DNA of 64,000 nucleotides from Cohaesibacter haloalkalitolerans (GCF_003574655.1 NZ_QNUM01000002.1:434001-498000); one strand, 5' to 3'; numbered from the stretch's first letter, positions 35,535 through 43,868 are shown. The notes: generated from the letters alone by a model not told the origin. Numbers and translations are program-made.

Positions 35535-35565
35535 AAAATAAGACTTCCAGTGACTGGAAGGTCAA
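35535..35565 (-). promoter_or_regulatory. CueR-type promoter of the cueR operon
   Basis: Read on the minus strand: -35 TTGACC (35565-35560), 19-bp spacer containing the palindrome TTCCAGTCACTGGAA, -10 TATTTT (35540-35535). The 19-bp spacing and dyad are hallmarks of MerR/CueR-activated promoters. Confidence 0.75.
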
Positions 35566-35687
35566 GTCAGAAATACCAGTTGAAAGAACACTTGTCTTTC
35601 GGCAGTCTACCAACGCCGTAGGGGGGGGCGAAGGTTCGGCAGGGCCGCTTGTTTGACCGGCCCCACCTTAGTCGTCGCACCAATTGA

Positions 35688-36116
35688 TTAATTGGTCTTC
35701 TTGGCATCCTTGGTCAGCACGGTGGCCCAACCGTCGGTGAGCATGGAGATGGTGACCTTCTCGCCAGCCCGCAGGCAGCGATTGACGCTCATCCGGTGAT
35801 TGTCGATGCCTACCAGCTTGCTGCCATCAGGCATCTTGATCACATTCTCACAATGGTTGATGCCTTCATCGTCAGGTGCGCAGTTGCTATCGCTGAGGAC
35901 TTTTGCCGTCACGCTCTTGCCTGCTTCAGGCAAAGTGCCTTCGAGAATCTGGAGCGTGTATTTGCCGCCCGAACCGTTTTCGATCCAAGAGGAAATGCCA
36001 GCCCCGGCAGGGATGTCAGGCTGAGCGCTCATGGCAATCGGGGCTCCGAGGAGAAACGTGGCAAGGCCAGTTGCAAGCAGGTTGGAGGAGATGCGTTTGC
36101 TGTTCAGTTTCGTCAT
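35688..36116 (-). CDS. Exported protein of unknown function in copper cluster
   Basis: 142 residues from ATG 36116 (ATG 36122 also in frame). Signal peptide residues about 1-30, ending LGAPIAMSAQ. The mature part contains two cysteines pairs-like positions (SNCAPDDEGINHCE and VNRCLRAGE) and MPDGSKLVGIDNHRMS, suggesting a small beta-domain stabilised by disulfides. Family not recognised. Third gene of the minus-strand operon starting at promoter 37078. Confidence 0.55.
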   Translation of the reverse strand: MTKLNSKRISSNLLATGLATFLLGAPIAMSAQPDIPAGAGISSWIENGSGGKYTLQILEGTLPEAGKSVTAKVLSDSNCAPDDEGINHCENVIKMPDGSKLVGIDNHRMSVNRCLRAGEKVTISMLTDGWATVLTKDAKKTN

Positions 36117-36126
36117 GATCATACTC

Positions 36127-36486
36127 TCAATTCTGCTTGCTGTTGTTCATCATCATGCCGCCGGCATGGTGGGAAGCGAATTCAGATGCCTCGAGTTTGC
36201 CGTCCTTGTTTTTGTCCATGTAGGCGAACATGCGTTCGTGCATGCTTTGGAACTCTTCAAGTGAAAGAGATCCGTCCCCGTCCGTGTCAAGCATAACAAT
36301 CATCATGTCCGGGTTCATCATCATGCTTTGAGACATCATAGTCTGCGACATCATTGGACTGCCCATCATGTCGCCCTGCATGGTTTTCGCTGCTTGATCG
36401 GGGTGGTGTGCCGGGTTGGCGAAAGCCGCGTTGATCCCCAGAACGACGAGAATGCTGGTGGTGGTGAAAAGAAGAAAGTTGCGCAT
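36127..36486 (-). CDS. Exported Met-rich EF-hand protein
   Basis: 119 residues. Signal peptide residues 1-23 (LLFTTTSILVVLGINAAFA). A Met/Ser segment (MMGSPMMSQTMMSQSMMM) precedes two consecutive EF-hands: DTDGDGSLSLEE at about 67-78 and DKNKDGKLEASE at about 91-102, each with the calcium-ligating acidic positions. It combines a probable Cu-binding Met-rich stretch with calcium-binding loops, an uncommon pairing. Lies 10 bp from the next gene of the operon. Confidence 0.75.
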   Translation of the reverse strand: MRNFLLFTTTSILVVLGINAAFANPAHHPDQAAKTMQGDMMGSPMMSQTMMSQSMMMNPDMMIVMLDTDGDGSLSLEEFQSMHERMFAYMDKNKDGKLEASEFASHHAGGMMMNNSKQN

Positions 36487-36673
36487 GGATTATCTCCGAT
36501 AAGTGCGTTGTCTGGATCAGTCCGGTTGGCCTTGCCTTTTGTCTTTAGGGTAAGATCAACCGGCTTGCACCGCTCGCCTGAAGGCGATTTCGGTACAGTT
36601 GAGGACATAAACCCGACGCGATGTCTGACGCAGAACGCACCTGTGGCGTTTACGGCAGTTCGGCCGGGAAGGA

Positions 36674-37012
36674 TCAAGACAAAAAGATCGGAGGGGGCGT
36701 ATCCGGGGGTGTGCGCGAACCGGTCAGATTGGCAACCGTCGCAGCATAGGGAAGCGTCTGTAGACGAGCTTCAGATGCATTGGTGGCACTTTTAAGAATC
36801 AGGAAGGAGCAGACACCATCGGAGGTGCAGGTCTGGTGAAACATGCCCTGATCACAGCCGGGAACTTCTGCAACCACTGTACCAAGTGTCACTGTCGCTT
36901 CGGCGCAGGAAACAGGCTCTGAATGTCCGAGCGCAAAGCTTTGCCCTGCTCCGGCAAAAAGCCCAAACAGCAGGAGTATCGCAGCGATCATGCTTTGCAA
37001 TCGTCGAGACAT
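36674..37012 (-). CDS. Exported Cys-containing hypothetical protein, first gene behind a CueR-type promoter
   Basis: 112 residues from ATG 37012 (AGGA six bases upstream); ATG 37045 has no ribosome-binding site. Signal peptide residues about 1-28 (IAAILLLFGLFAGAGQSFA). Four cysteines in the mature part (VSCAEA, EVPGCDQG, HQTCTSDGVCSF) would suit two disulfides or metal binding. The tail ends in GSRTPPDTPPPIFLS. Family not recognised; similar small secreted proteins accompany copper genes. Confidence 0.6.
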   Translation of the reverse strand: MSRRLQSMIAAILLLFGLFAGAGQSFALGHSEPVSCAEATVTLGTVVAEVPGCDQGMFHQTCTSDGVCSFLILKSATNASEARLQTLPYAATVANLTGSRTPPDTPPPIFLS

Positions 37013-37077
37013 GGTTGTCCTAGTTTGCTTCTCTTTGAAACCCATTGGTACAGAGGATTACGCCCTTCTGAGAGATC

Positions 37078-37108
37078 TTTATAGAGTTTCCAGTAACCGG
37101 AAGGTCAA
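37078..37108 (-). promoter_or_regulatory. CueR-type promoter of the secreted-protein operon
   Basis: Minus strand: -35 TTGACC (37108-37103), 19-bp spacer with TTCCGGTTACTGGAAAC, -10 TATAAA (37083-37078). Directs transcription of 37012, 36486 and 36116. It lies 38 bp from the plus-strand promoter at 37146, forming a divergent pair. Confidence 0.75.
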
Positions 37109-37145
37109 GGCAAATTTTCTCTGGAACAATTTACGCACAGGGCCA

Positions 37146-37176
37146 TTGACCTTCTAGTTACTGGAAACACCATGTT
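37146..37176 (+). promoter_or_regulatory. CueR-type promoter of the copZ-copA operon
   Basis: Plus strand: -35 TTGACC (37146-37151), 19-bp spacer with TTCTAGTTACTGGAAAC, -10 CATGTT (37171-37176). Same dyad as the other two sites with one substitution in the left half. Confidence 0.7.
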
Positions 37177-37253
37177 GAGGATATCCAATGAGCAGATCTT
37201 GCGATGCGACGGCTAAAATCCGGCATCGGGAGGTCATAACAGCGAGTATCCTC

Positions 37254-37697
37254 ATGAGTACGACGATGAATGGCACATATCAATTGCAGGGCATGTCTTG
37301 CGGCAACTGCGCAAAGCATGCAGAGAGAGTTGCTCAGCATATCGACGGGGTTACGGGCGCAAGCGTTGACCTTGCCCAACAGACGATTTCCATCTCATTT
37401 GATCAACCGATCGATGAGAAAAAATTATCAGAGGCATTTGATAAAATAGGTTATTCTGCCGTGACGCGGTTGGCAGAGCTATCGATAGACGAAATGAAGT
37501 GCAATGGCTGCGTCAAATCGGTCAACGAAGCCCTAATGGATGCACCGGGCGTTCTGCATGTCAATGTGGATCTCGCTGATGGCAAGGCGACCGTCAAATA
37601 CTGGCAAGGCCGCACCAGCCCGGAACAACTCGCCAGCATCGTCAACGAGCTCGGTTTTCCCACCACACTCACCAAGACGGAAAGCGATGCGGCCTGA
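37254..37697 (+). CDS. copZ: Tandem HMA-domain copper chaperone (CopZ-like)
   Basis: 147 residues from ATG 37254; an ATG at 37188 is in frame but sits only about 5 nt after the expected transcription start of promoter 37146, and 37266 is a further option. Two heavy-metal-associated domains: YQLQGMSCGNCAKHAERV and, 70 residues later, IDEMKCNGCVKSVNEAL, each with the CxxC copper site. Most CopZ proteins have a single domain. It would pass Cu(I) to CopA encoded 52 bp downstream, which itself lacks HMA domains, so this protein may replace them. Confidence 0.75.
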   Translation: MSTTMNGTYQLQGMSCGNCAKHAERVAQHIDGVTGASVDLAQQTISISFDQPIDEKKLSEAFDKIGYSAVTRLAELSIDEMKCNGCVKSVNEALMDAPGVLHVNVDLADGKATVKYWQGRTSPEQLASIVNELGFPTTLTKTESDAA

Positions 37698-37749
37698 TCC
37701 GGGCCCGTCGCATTCCCATAAACAAAAAACAGGATGACAGGAGCCTGTC

Positions 37750-40134
37750 ATGGACAATCAGGAACACACACACGATCACCGTAACCATGATGATCACCAG
37801 CATCATCACGATCACAATCATCACCGTCATATGGCCGAACCGGGCACGAAGAGCGCGACCGATCCGGTTTGCGGCATGCAGGTGACCATCAAGGATGGTG
37901 TGCGTTCCCAAGACTATGATGGGGAAACCTTCTATTTCTGCTCTGATGGTTGCCAGGAAAAGTTCAAAGCCGATCCCTATTTCTATGCCTCCGGGAATTC
38001 CAGAGAGGCGGGCCAACAGACCCAGCCGGGGACACAATGGACCTGTCCCATGCACCCGGAGATCATCCGCGACGAACCGGGCTCCTGCCCCAAATGCGGC
38101 ATGGCACTGGAACCGACGGTTCCCACTGATGAGCCATCCGAAGAACTCGTCGATTTCACTCGGCGGCTCTGGGTGAGCGTTGCCGCTGCCATCCCCCTGA
38201 TGATCCTCACCATGGGCGGCATGGTCGGGATTACGGTGCGTGACTGGATCGGTCACCAGATGGCTGCTTATGTGGAATTTGTCATCGCCACGCCGATTGT
38301 CTTCTGGGCGGCACAGCCTTTCTTCAAACGCGGATGGGACTCGATCCGTAATGTCTCGCCCAACATGTGGACGCTGATCTCGCTCGGTGTCGGTGCAGCC
38401 TACATCTATTCTCTCTTTGCCACTTTCCTTCCGGGTGTCTTCCCCGAGCAGTATCGGAGTGCCGAAGGAGTCGGTACCTATTTCGAAGCTTCGGTTGTCA
38501 TTGTCGCCTTGATTTTCGTTGGTCAGGTGCTCGAGCTGCGTGCCCGTGAGAGGACCGGCGATGCTATTCGGGCTCTCCTCGATTTAGCGCCTAAGACGGC
38601 GCGACGTATCCTGCCCGATGGCAGCGAATATGACGCGCCACTGGACCATGTCATGGCAGGAGACTTGTTGCGCGTACGTCCCGGCGACAGTATTCCGGTG
38701 GACGGAGAGGTGACTGAAGGCCATTCGTCGGTTGACGAGAGCATGATCACGGGTGAGCCGGTGCCGATCGAGAAGAACGAAGGTGATAAGGTAACTGGCG
38801 GAACGATCAACAAGAACGGCACTCTGGCCATTCGCGCAACCCACATCGGATCAGAAACGGTGCTGTCCCAGATCGTCGGTATGGTCTCCAGCGCTAGGCA
38901 GTCCCGCGCGCCCATTCAGGGGCTTGCGGACAAGGTTTCGGCGATTTTCGTCCCGGCGGTTGTCGGAGCGGCGCTACTGGCCTTTGTCATCTGGCTGATT
39001 TTTGGCCCCGATCCTGCGCTTGCCTTTGCCTTTGCAGCTGCCGTTTCGGTCTTGATCATCGCCTGCCCCTGCGCGCTTGGTCTGGCAACGCCCATCTCCA
39101 TCACCACAGCAGCAGGACGCGGTGCCCAAGCAGGCGTGCTCATCAAGGATGCCGAGGCGCTGGAACGCATGGCACGGGTCGACACAGTGATTGTCGACAA
39201 GACCGGCACTCTCACGGAGGGCAAGCCCAAGCTGACCGATGTGGTTTCCCTTGGCGACCTTGGTGAAGATGCCGTGTTGGCAATGGCCGCAGCGTTGGAG
39301 CGCGGCTCAGAGCATCCACTGGCAGAAGCCATCGTGAGCGGTGCCAAGGAACGAGGTGTTGAAAGGCGCGAGTCGTCAGATTTCGAAGCCATGACCGGTA
39401 AAGGCGTCAAAGGTCTTGTCGAAGGCAAGGATGTCGCTCTTGGTAACGCCGCCATGTTGGACGCTTTATCGATTGACACGGATGAGGCATCCAAGAAAGC
39501 CTCTGCTCTACAGGAAGAAGGCAAAACCGCCATGTTTGTGGCTATCGATGGGCAACTCGCCGGGATTGTCGCAGTTGCTGATCCGATCAAGGAAAGCACC
39601 GCTCAGGCGATCAGGGATCTGCATGAATTGGGACTCACCGTCATCATGGCGACGGGCGACAATGAACGCACAGCAGAGGCCGTCGCCAGCAAATTGGGGA
39701 TAGATGACGTGCGGGCTGGCGTCTTGCCCGAGGGCAAAAAGGCACTTGTCGAAGAGCTTCATGAAACTGGAGCCTTCGTTGCCATGGCTGGCGACGGGGT
39801 CAACGACGCCCCTGCCCTTGCTGCGGCAGATGTTGGCATCGCCATGGGCACCGGCGCGGATGTGGCCATGGAAAGCGCGGGCATTACGCTTCTCGGTGGG
39901 GACCTTGCGGGCATTGTCCGGGCGAGAAAGCTGGCAACAAAAACGCTCAGAAACATTAAACAGAATCTGTTCTTCGCTTTTGTCTACAATTCGGCAGGCG
40001 TGCCTCTGGCCGCAGGTATTCTGTATCCGGTCTTTGGCCTCCTGCTCTCGCCGATGATTGCGGCGGCGGCCATGAGCCTATCGTCCGTGTCGGTCATCGC
40101 CAATGCCTTGAGGTTGCGACGCATAGATCTGTAG
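37750..40134 (+). CDS. copA: Copper-exporting P-type ATPase
   Basis: 794 residues. The N-terminus is His-rich ([17 protein letters not shown]), then a YHS domain ([13 protein letters not shown]...[11 protein letters not shown]) and a metal-binding WTCPMHPEI...CPKCGMAL module; there is no HMA domain. Eight membrane helices with the CPC transport motif in [12 protein letters not shown], phosphorylation site DKTGTLTEG, actuator TGEPVPIEK and hinge [11 protein letters not shown]1B-type Cu+ exporter. It starts 52 bp after copZ in a CueR-type operon. The swap of HMA for YHS domains fits the double-HMA chaperone upstream. Confidence 0.92.
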   Translation: MDNQEHTHDHRNHDDHQHHHDHNHHRHMAEPGTKSATDPVCGMQVTIKDGVRSQDYDGETFYFCSDGCQEKFKADPYFYASGNSREAGQQTQPGTQWTCPMHPEIIRDEPGSCPKCGMALEPTVPTDEPSEELVDFTRRLWVSVAAAIPLMILTMGGMVGITVRDWIGHQMAAYVEFVIATPIVFWAAQPFFKRGWDSIRNVSPNMWTLISLGVGAAYIYSLFATFLPGVFPEQYRSAEGVGTYFEASVVIVALIFVGQVLELRARERTGDAIRALLDLAPKTARRILPDGSEYDAPLDHVMAGDLLRVRPGDSIPVDGEVTEGHSSVDESMITGEPVPIEKNEGDKVTGGTINKNGTLAIRATHIGSETVLSQIVGMVSSARQSRAPIQGLADKVSAIFVPAVVGAALLAFVIWLIFGPDPALAFAFAAAVSVLIIACPCALGLATPISITTAAGRGAQAGVLIKDAEALERMARVDTVIVDKTGTLTEGKPKLTDVVSLGDLGEDAVLAMAAALERGSEHPLAEAIVSGAKERGVERRESSDFEAMTGKGVKGLVEGKDVALGNAAMLDALSIDTDEASKKASALQEEGKTAMFVAIDGQLAGIVAVADPIKESTAQAIRDLHELGLTVIMATGDNERTAEAVASKLGIDDVRAGVLPEGKKALVEELHETGAFVAMAGDGVNDAPALAAADVGIAMGTGADVAMESAGITLLGGDLAGIVRARKLATKTLRNIKQNLFFAFVYNSAGVPLAAGILYPVFGLLLSPMIAAAAMSLSSVSVIANALRLRRIDL

Positions 40135-40217
40135 ATGGTGCCTTATGTCGCAAAGGGAATCGGGTCTGAAGGTGTGAGCAGAAGACAGGAAAAGGGATTT
40201 TTAAAAGGAGAAAAACC

Positions 40218-40337
40218 ATGCATGGCACAGGGATGGGGTTCGGAATGGGCTTCGGTTTTGGAGGCATCGGGATGTGGATCATTCTAGTCATCGGCCTTCT
40301 GATCATCGCTGCACTCGTCAAATATCTGCTTAAGTGA
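40218..40337 (+). CDS. 39-residue Gly/Met-rich membrane peptide
   Basis: From ATG 40218 behind AAAAGGAG: MHGTGMGFGMGFGFGG, then a single membrane helix IGMWIILVIGLLIIAALVKYL and a terminal lysine. It lies 83 bp after copA in the same direction. Too short for standard gene finders. Similar tiny one-helix proteins sit near copA or multicopper genes; it may be a regulatory subunit or leader. Good ribosome-binding site supports expression. Confidence 0.55.
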   Translation: MHGTGMGFGMGFGFGGIGMWIILVIGLLIIAALVKYLLK

Positions 40338-40348
40338 TCCTCCCCCGA

Positions 40349-40480
40349 TCAGTGCGGGTTGATGCCCGTTGCCATCATCAGATGATGCATCTGGTGATGC
40401 GCTCCGATTGTCATCACACCGTAAAAACCGAGCGCCTTGATCTTCTCAAGTTCGGTTTTATTTGAGGTCGTGATGGTCAT
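40349..40480 (-). pseudogene. Remnant C-terminus of an unidentified His/Met-rich protein
   Basis: A 43-codon frame, MTITTSNKTELEKIKALG then FYGVMTIGAHHQMHHLMM and ATGINPH, ends at TGA; upstream frames are broken (a TGA lies ten codons above). The AHHQMHHLMM stretch suits metal binding, and the whole looks like the end of a longer exported protein. No family claimed. Confidence 0.3.
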
Positions 40481-40619
40481 GGTGGCGCCTTCATCGTTTG
40501 GTCGGTATCAACAGACCATCCCGTTTCAGCGGCAAGCATGGGCGCATGCGCCATCAACAATTGGAAGATCGGGACCACTTCCCAAGGCGGTGGCTTCTCG
40601 GTCGCATCTGAGCGGAATG

Positions 40620-41861
40620 CTATATTGTTAGTGCATATTCCAGATCTTCGTGTTCAAAGGCCGGTATCATTCTGGCTATTTCCCCCTGTGGGGCATGCCG
40701 TCTTTGGGCATATTGTTTCCAGTTTTTGGTAACCGAGACACATTGACGAATAATGTCGTCTGTCACGCTTTGAGTGCCAAAATACTCCGCAACTTCTCCC
40801 AGCAAACGCAATGATGCCGTGCCGTCTTCGAAATCAATACGCGTCTTTAAAATGCGTGGAGCATCGGGTACAGGGTTGAGATCATAACAAGGGCTGAGCG
40901 CCCATCCCCGGCGGCCTTGCCAAAGAAAGCCGTGATTGCGCAGATGGTCATCGGTATTACTGCTCAAGATGCTGAATGCGATACGCCGGAAAAGCTCTAT
41001 ACGATCTTTCTTCGGATCAGCACCATGGTCGGCAAGAGCATCGAGAATCTCAAGGTAACTGCCGTCTTCATCTCCGTCGTTGTGTTCTGTCATTGCCATT
41101 GCGCTGATAAAGGGAATGCGCTGTCCCTCAGCTCGATCAAATCTCCTTGTTATGAAAACGGGGCCATAATCGCTGGGAATAAGATCATAGTCGATAGTGG
41201 AGATGCCAACATCTCTGGCCATGTCCAATGCAATAGCTTCCCAACGAGAGATCGAATAGACATCCGTCTCCTTAGGAAATTTAGCGATGGAAAGATTGTT
41301 ATACTGATCAAGAACCGACGCTTTGGGCCGCGCACCGCCCAATGATGAACCGGGCGCAAAAATCAGAAGTAAGTCTTCATCTGATTCATCACCACGCAAG
41401 ATTCGCTGAGATGCCTGCAAAAGCTTACCCAGAGCAACGATAGTTGGTACTCCCTGGCCTCTTGGCGCCAGAAACTCCTCTTCACCCTCAAAGCGAAACC
41501 GTAGTGCGCCAAGCCTCGTTTCATCAAGGACTCCAAGAAGAAAGTCCGTTTCGTGCAAAGCACGTGCCTGTCGCTTCTCCAGCTCTGCAGCACGACGCTC
41601 CTTCCGGCGCATGAGCTCACGCCCCCATGTGTCTGGAGCACTGTCACCAAGCGTTCCGAACATTTCCTTTCTTCCTGGAGGGGTATGGATGCCTCTTGTC
41701 AGTGGCAAAGACGGATCGAACTGGAATGCTTCGGGCATTTCGAGCCATTTCTCATCATGCTCATAAGTAACGCGCTCTCGGCCCGCTCCCGCATGTCTTC
41801 GTAACAGCCCCACACGGCGCAGATTGCCATAGGCATCGAGAAAAACTTCGATGTTGCTCAT
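40620..41861 (-). CDS. hipA: HipA-family kinase (second copy)
   Basis: 413 residues. It differs from the copy at 31056: P-loop-like region GSSLGGARPKASV near residue 170, ATP-site lysine in SIAKFPKETD, catalytic loop SNTDDHLRNHGFLW near residue 300 and metal-binding LSPCYDLNPVP. The C-terminal part ends EHEDLEYALTI. It resembles the longer HipA-like family with N-terminal GNLRRVGLLRR (couple domain). Coupled to the antitoxin gene upstream by a 4-bp overlap. Catalytic residues look intact. Confidence 0.85.
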   Translation of the reverse strand: MSNIEVFLDAYGNLRRVGLLRRHAGAGRERVTYEHDEKWLEMPEAFQFDPSLPLTRGIHTPPGRKEMFGTLGDSAPDTWGRELMRRKERRAAELEKRQARALHETDFLLGVLDETRLGALRFRFEGEEEFLAPRGQGVPTIVALGKLLQASQRILRGDESDEDLLLIFAPGSSLGGARPKASVLDQYNNLSIAKFPKETDVYSISRWEAIALDMARDVGISTIDYDLIPSDYGPVFITRRFDRAEGQRIPFISAMAMTEHNDGDEDGSYLEILDALADHGADPKKDRIELFRRIAFSILSSNTDDHLRNHGFLWQGRRGWALSPCYDLNPVPDAPRILKTRIDFEDGTASLRLLGEVAEYFGTQSVTDDIIRQCVSVTKNWKQYAQRRHAPQGEIARMIPAFEHEDLEYALTI

Positions 41862-42151
41862 GTCAGACGTATCCTACTCGGCAATTGCTCGTTCGAAAGC
41901 TCGGCATCAAGAGGATCTTCCAGGCTAAATTCGTCAAGAAGGCCCAGAGCCTGCATAACCATAAGATAGGTGCTAATTCGAACGTTGGGATCACCGGCCT
42001 CAACTCGTTGCAAGGTTGGTCGCGAAGTTCTTGCCCGTTCAGCAACCAGATCCATTGGCAGTCGTCTCAAAAGCCTTGCTCGCTTGAGTTTGCCCCCAAT
42101 AGTCCGAAGTTGCCTTTTGGTCGCAGGAGATATCTTGACTGGCTCCGCCAT
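41858..42151 (-). CDS. hipB: HipB-like XRE antitoxin
   Basis: 97 residues: a helix-turn-helix with GGKLKRARLLRRLPMDLVAERARTSRPTLQRVEAGDPNVR, followed by VMQALGLLDEFSLED, the usual antitoxin layout. Stop overlaps the hipA start. Inverted repeats directly upstream (42151-42203) fit autorepression. Confidence 0.8.
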   Translation of the reverse strand: MAEPVKISPATKRQLRTIGGKLKRARLLRRLPMDLVAERARTSRPTLQRVEAGDPNVRISTYLMVMQALGLLDEFSLEDPLDAELSNEQLPSRIRLT

Positions 42152-42203
42152 TTGTAAAGCCCTTTTACCGTTACCTCAAATTATGTAACACAGACTTTAC
42201 AAA
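42151..42203. promoter_or_regulatory. Nested palindromes before the second hipBA
   Basis: TTTGTAAAG (42151-42159) and CTTTACAAA (42195-42203), perfect 9-bp arms, enclosing GTTAC (42170-42174) and GTAAC (42185-42189). The left arm begins at the antitoxin start codon, as expected of an autorepressor operator. Confidence 0.5.
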
Positions 42204-42262
42204 ACAGCAAATTTAATCATGCGATAGACTTAGAGCATTACGGCTTACTGACAAGCTTTGGC

Positions 42263-42283
42263 TCCCAGTTACGATAACTGGGA
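42263..42283. promoter_or_regulatory. 9-bp inverted repeat TCCCAGTTA/TAACTGGGA
   Basis: Perfect arms with a CGA centre, four bases upstream of an ATG (42287) that opens a 38-codon frame (MTISLSATVDFFGQAPIG). It could be an operator or the stem of a small RNA; no T-tract follows. Confidence 0.4.
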
Positions 42284-42286
42284 ATT

Positions 42287-42591
42287 ATGACGATATCTCT
42301 ATCAGCAACAGTGGACTTCTTTGGTCAAGCACCTATTGGAGCTAAAACTGCAGTTCTTTCGGCGACAGAGCCACAGGCGATAGCGCTAAGGTCTAGAGGA
42401 TGAGCCAAGCCCCGATATGCCTGGGGAATGACGGTGAAGTGGGAGAGTTGGTGACTGCTATACGTAAGGAGAACAGAAGTCACAAGCTTGATCTTGCGTT
42501 AGTTACCGCAACTCACCTTTTTGGTGCAGCAAGGTCTTCCACCGACTGGAGAGGCGGACACACCCTTTCCTTGGTTTTCAAGATCTTGCTC
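42287..42591 (+). pseudogene. Two short coupled frames cut by an IS end
   Basis: Frame 1 (42287-42403) encodes 38 residues and overlaps frame 2 (ATG 42400) by ATGA; frame 2 encodes AIRKENRSHKLDLALVTATHL and runs into the orphan IS end at 42592, so its present C-terminus comes from IS sequence. Perhaps the 5' part of an operon destroyed by insertion. No family recognised; may be spurious. Confidence 0.25.
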
Positions 42592-42639
42592 TGCGCCCTA
42601 AAATTGGATCGTTTTGAATTAGAGTTTTCCGCGCTATTG
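42592..42639. mobile_element. Orphan IS terminal segment
   Basis: 48 bp, starting TGCGCCCTAAAA, nearly identical to the reverse complement of the orfA-side end of the neighbouring IS (43868 leftwards), but in inverted orientation and cut off after CGCGCTATT, three bases before the intact IS begins at 42643. The two also share TGCTC just outside. It is the leftover end of a second copy. Confidence 0.6.
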
Positions 42640-42686
42640 CCGTGAGCCCCAAGTTTGGACCGCCGGGAATTAGATTTTTCCGGCTT

Positions 42687-43502
42687 TCATAACAGTGACG
42701 GGCTGGTTACGCCACTGGGATTATGCAGAGCAATCGGGACGTTGTATCCGATTGCCGAATGAGGCCGATCCTCATTGTAGTGTTTGAGCCAAGTCTCCAA
42801 CTTTTCGCGCGCATCCGCAAGGGTCATGAACCAATTTGCATTCAGACATTCCGAGCGAAGCTTGCTGTTGAATGCCTCAATGAAGCCATTGTCCGTCGGT
42901 TTCCCTGGTCTTGAGAAGTCCAGGATCACCCCGTTTACATAGGCCCATAGGTCGAGATCGCGGGAGATGAACTCACTGCCGTTGTCGACCCGGATTGTTG
43001 ATGGATAGCCGCTGACAGAACAGATCCTCTCCAACGTCTGAACGACATCCTCGCCACGATAGCTGAAGCGTGGATCACAAGCAGGGCTATAGCGTGAATG
43101 GATATCGACGATTGTCAGAATCCTGAGTTTCTTTCCTGTTGTTAGCTGATCGTGAACAAAATCCATCGCCCAAATATCATTCGGCCTGAAGGCCTCCTGA
43201 CGATCTTCCCGCAATTTGGCCTTGACCCGGCGCTTCGGTGTTTTGTTCCGGAGCTGCAGTCCTAACTCTTTGTAGATCCGACGTGTTTTCTTCATGTTGA
43301 CCAACCAACCTTCACGACGCAACAGCACATGGACGCGACGATATCCATACCGCACGCGTGTCTCACAAATCTCCTTGATCCGCTTTTCAAGGGCGGCCTG
43401 ACCGGTACGACGCGACTTGTAATGATAGCTTGAGGTATCGAACAGAAGAACACGACAGGCTCGCCTGATCGAAATCCCCCAATCGACAAGGATCTCATCC
43501 AC
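42687..43502 (-). CDS. IS3-family transposase OrfB (DDE integrase core)
   Basis: 271 residues from ATG 43502; in the living element it is probably made as an OrfAB fusion by -1 frameshifting, since the frame extends upstream into KLRPARKRKLV. HTH_21 region near residue 60, then catalytic residues D in WAMDFVHDQL, D in TIRVDNGSEF and E in GFIEAFNSKLRSECLN. End motif PHSAIGYNVP is typical of the IS407 group. Confidence 0.9.
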   Translation of the reverse strand: MDEILVDWGISIRRACRVLLFDTSSYHYKSRRTGQAALEKRIKEICETRVRYGYRRVHVLLRREGWLVNMKKTRRIYKELGLQLRNKTPKRRVKAKLREDRQEAFRPNDIWAMDFVHDQLTTGKKLRILTIVDIHSRYSPACDPRFSYRGEDVVQTLERICSVSGYPSTIRVDNGSEFISRDLDLWAYVNGVILDFSRPGKPTDNGFIEAFNSKLRSECLNANWFMTLADAREKLETWLKHYNEDRPHSAIGYNVPIALHNPSGVTSPSLL

Positions 43503-43525
43503 CAGCTTGCGCTTGCGGGCAGGCC

Positions 43526-43792
43526 TCAGAGCTTTCGGCGCACAACATCCTGGAGCATTTCCTTGTCCAGCGTCAGATCCGCAACAATCCTCTTCAGTCT
43601 GGCATTCTCGTCTTCAAGGGCTTTTAGACGGCGCATCTCATCAGGCAATAACCCACCATATTTCTTTTTCCAGTTGAAATAGGTCGCCTGGCTGATGCCT
43701 GCCTTCCTGCAAATCTCTGCAACGGGTACGCCATCATCACCCTGCTTCAAAATAAACGCCTTCTGTGCGTCCGAAAACTTCGAGGCTTTCAT
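43526..43792 (-). CDS. IS3-family transposase OrfA
   Basis: 88 residues: helix-turn-helix FILKQGDDGVPVAEICRKAG then SQATYFNWKKKYGGL, followed by a leucine-zipper LKALEDENARLKRIVADLTL and KEMLQDVVRRKL. Standard OrfA of the IS407/IS51 group; precedes OrfB by 23 bp, and frameshift fusion is expected. Confidence 0.88.
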   Translation of the reverse strand: MKASKFSDAQKAFILKQGDDGVPVAEICRKAGISQATYFNWKKKYGGLLPDEMRRLKALEDENARLKRIVADLTLDKEMLQDVVRRKL

Positions 43793-43868
43793 CGCTTTCT
43801 CTCCTTCTCTCAGCCAGAAGAATAGCGCGGAAAACTCTAATTCAAAACGATCCAGTTTTTAGGGCGCA

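Larger units (their letters stand above)
42643..43868 (-). mobile_element. IS3-family insertion sequence (IS407/IS51-like group)
   Basis: 1226 bp with TG...CA ends. The terminal repeats are imperfect: TGAGCCCCAAGTTTGGACCG at the left and TGCGCCCTAAAAACTGGATCG at the right (reverse strand), both leading into GAATTAGA-TTTTCCG. It encodes OrfA and OrfB with a -1 frame relation. It appears structurally intact. No clean target-site duplication is seen, likely because of the orphan end at 42592. Confidence 0.8.
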
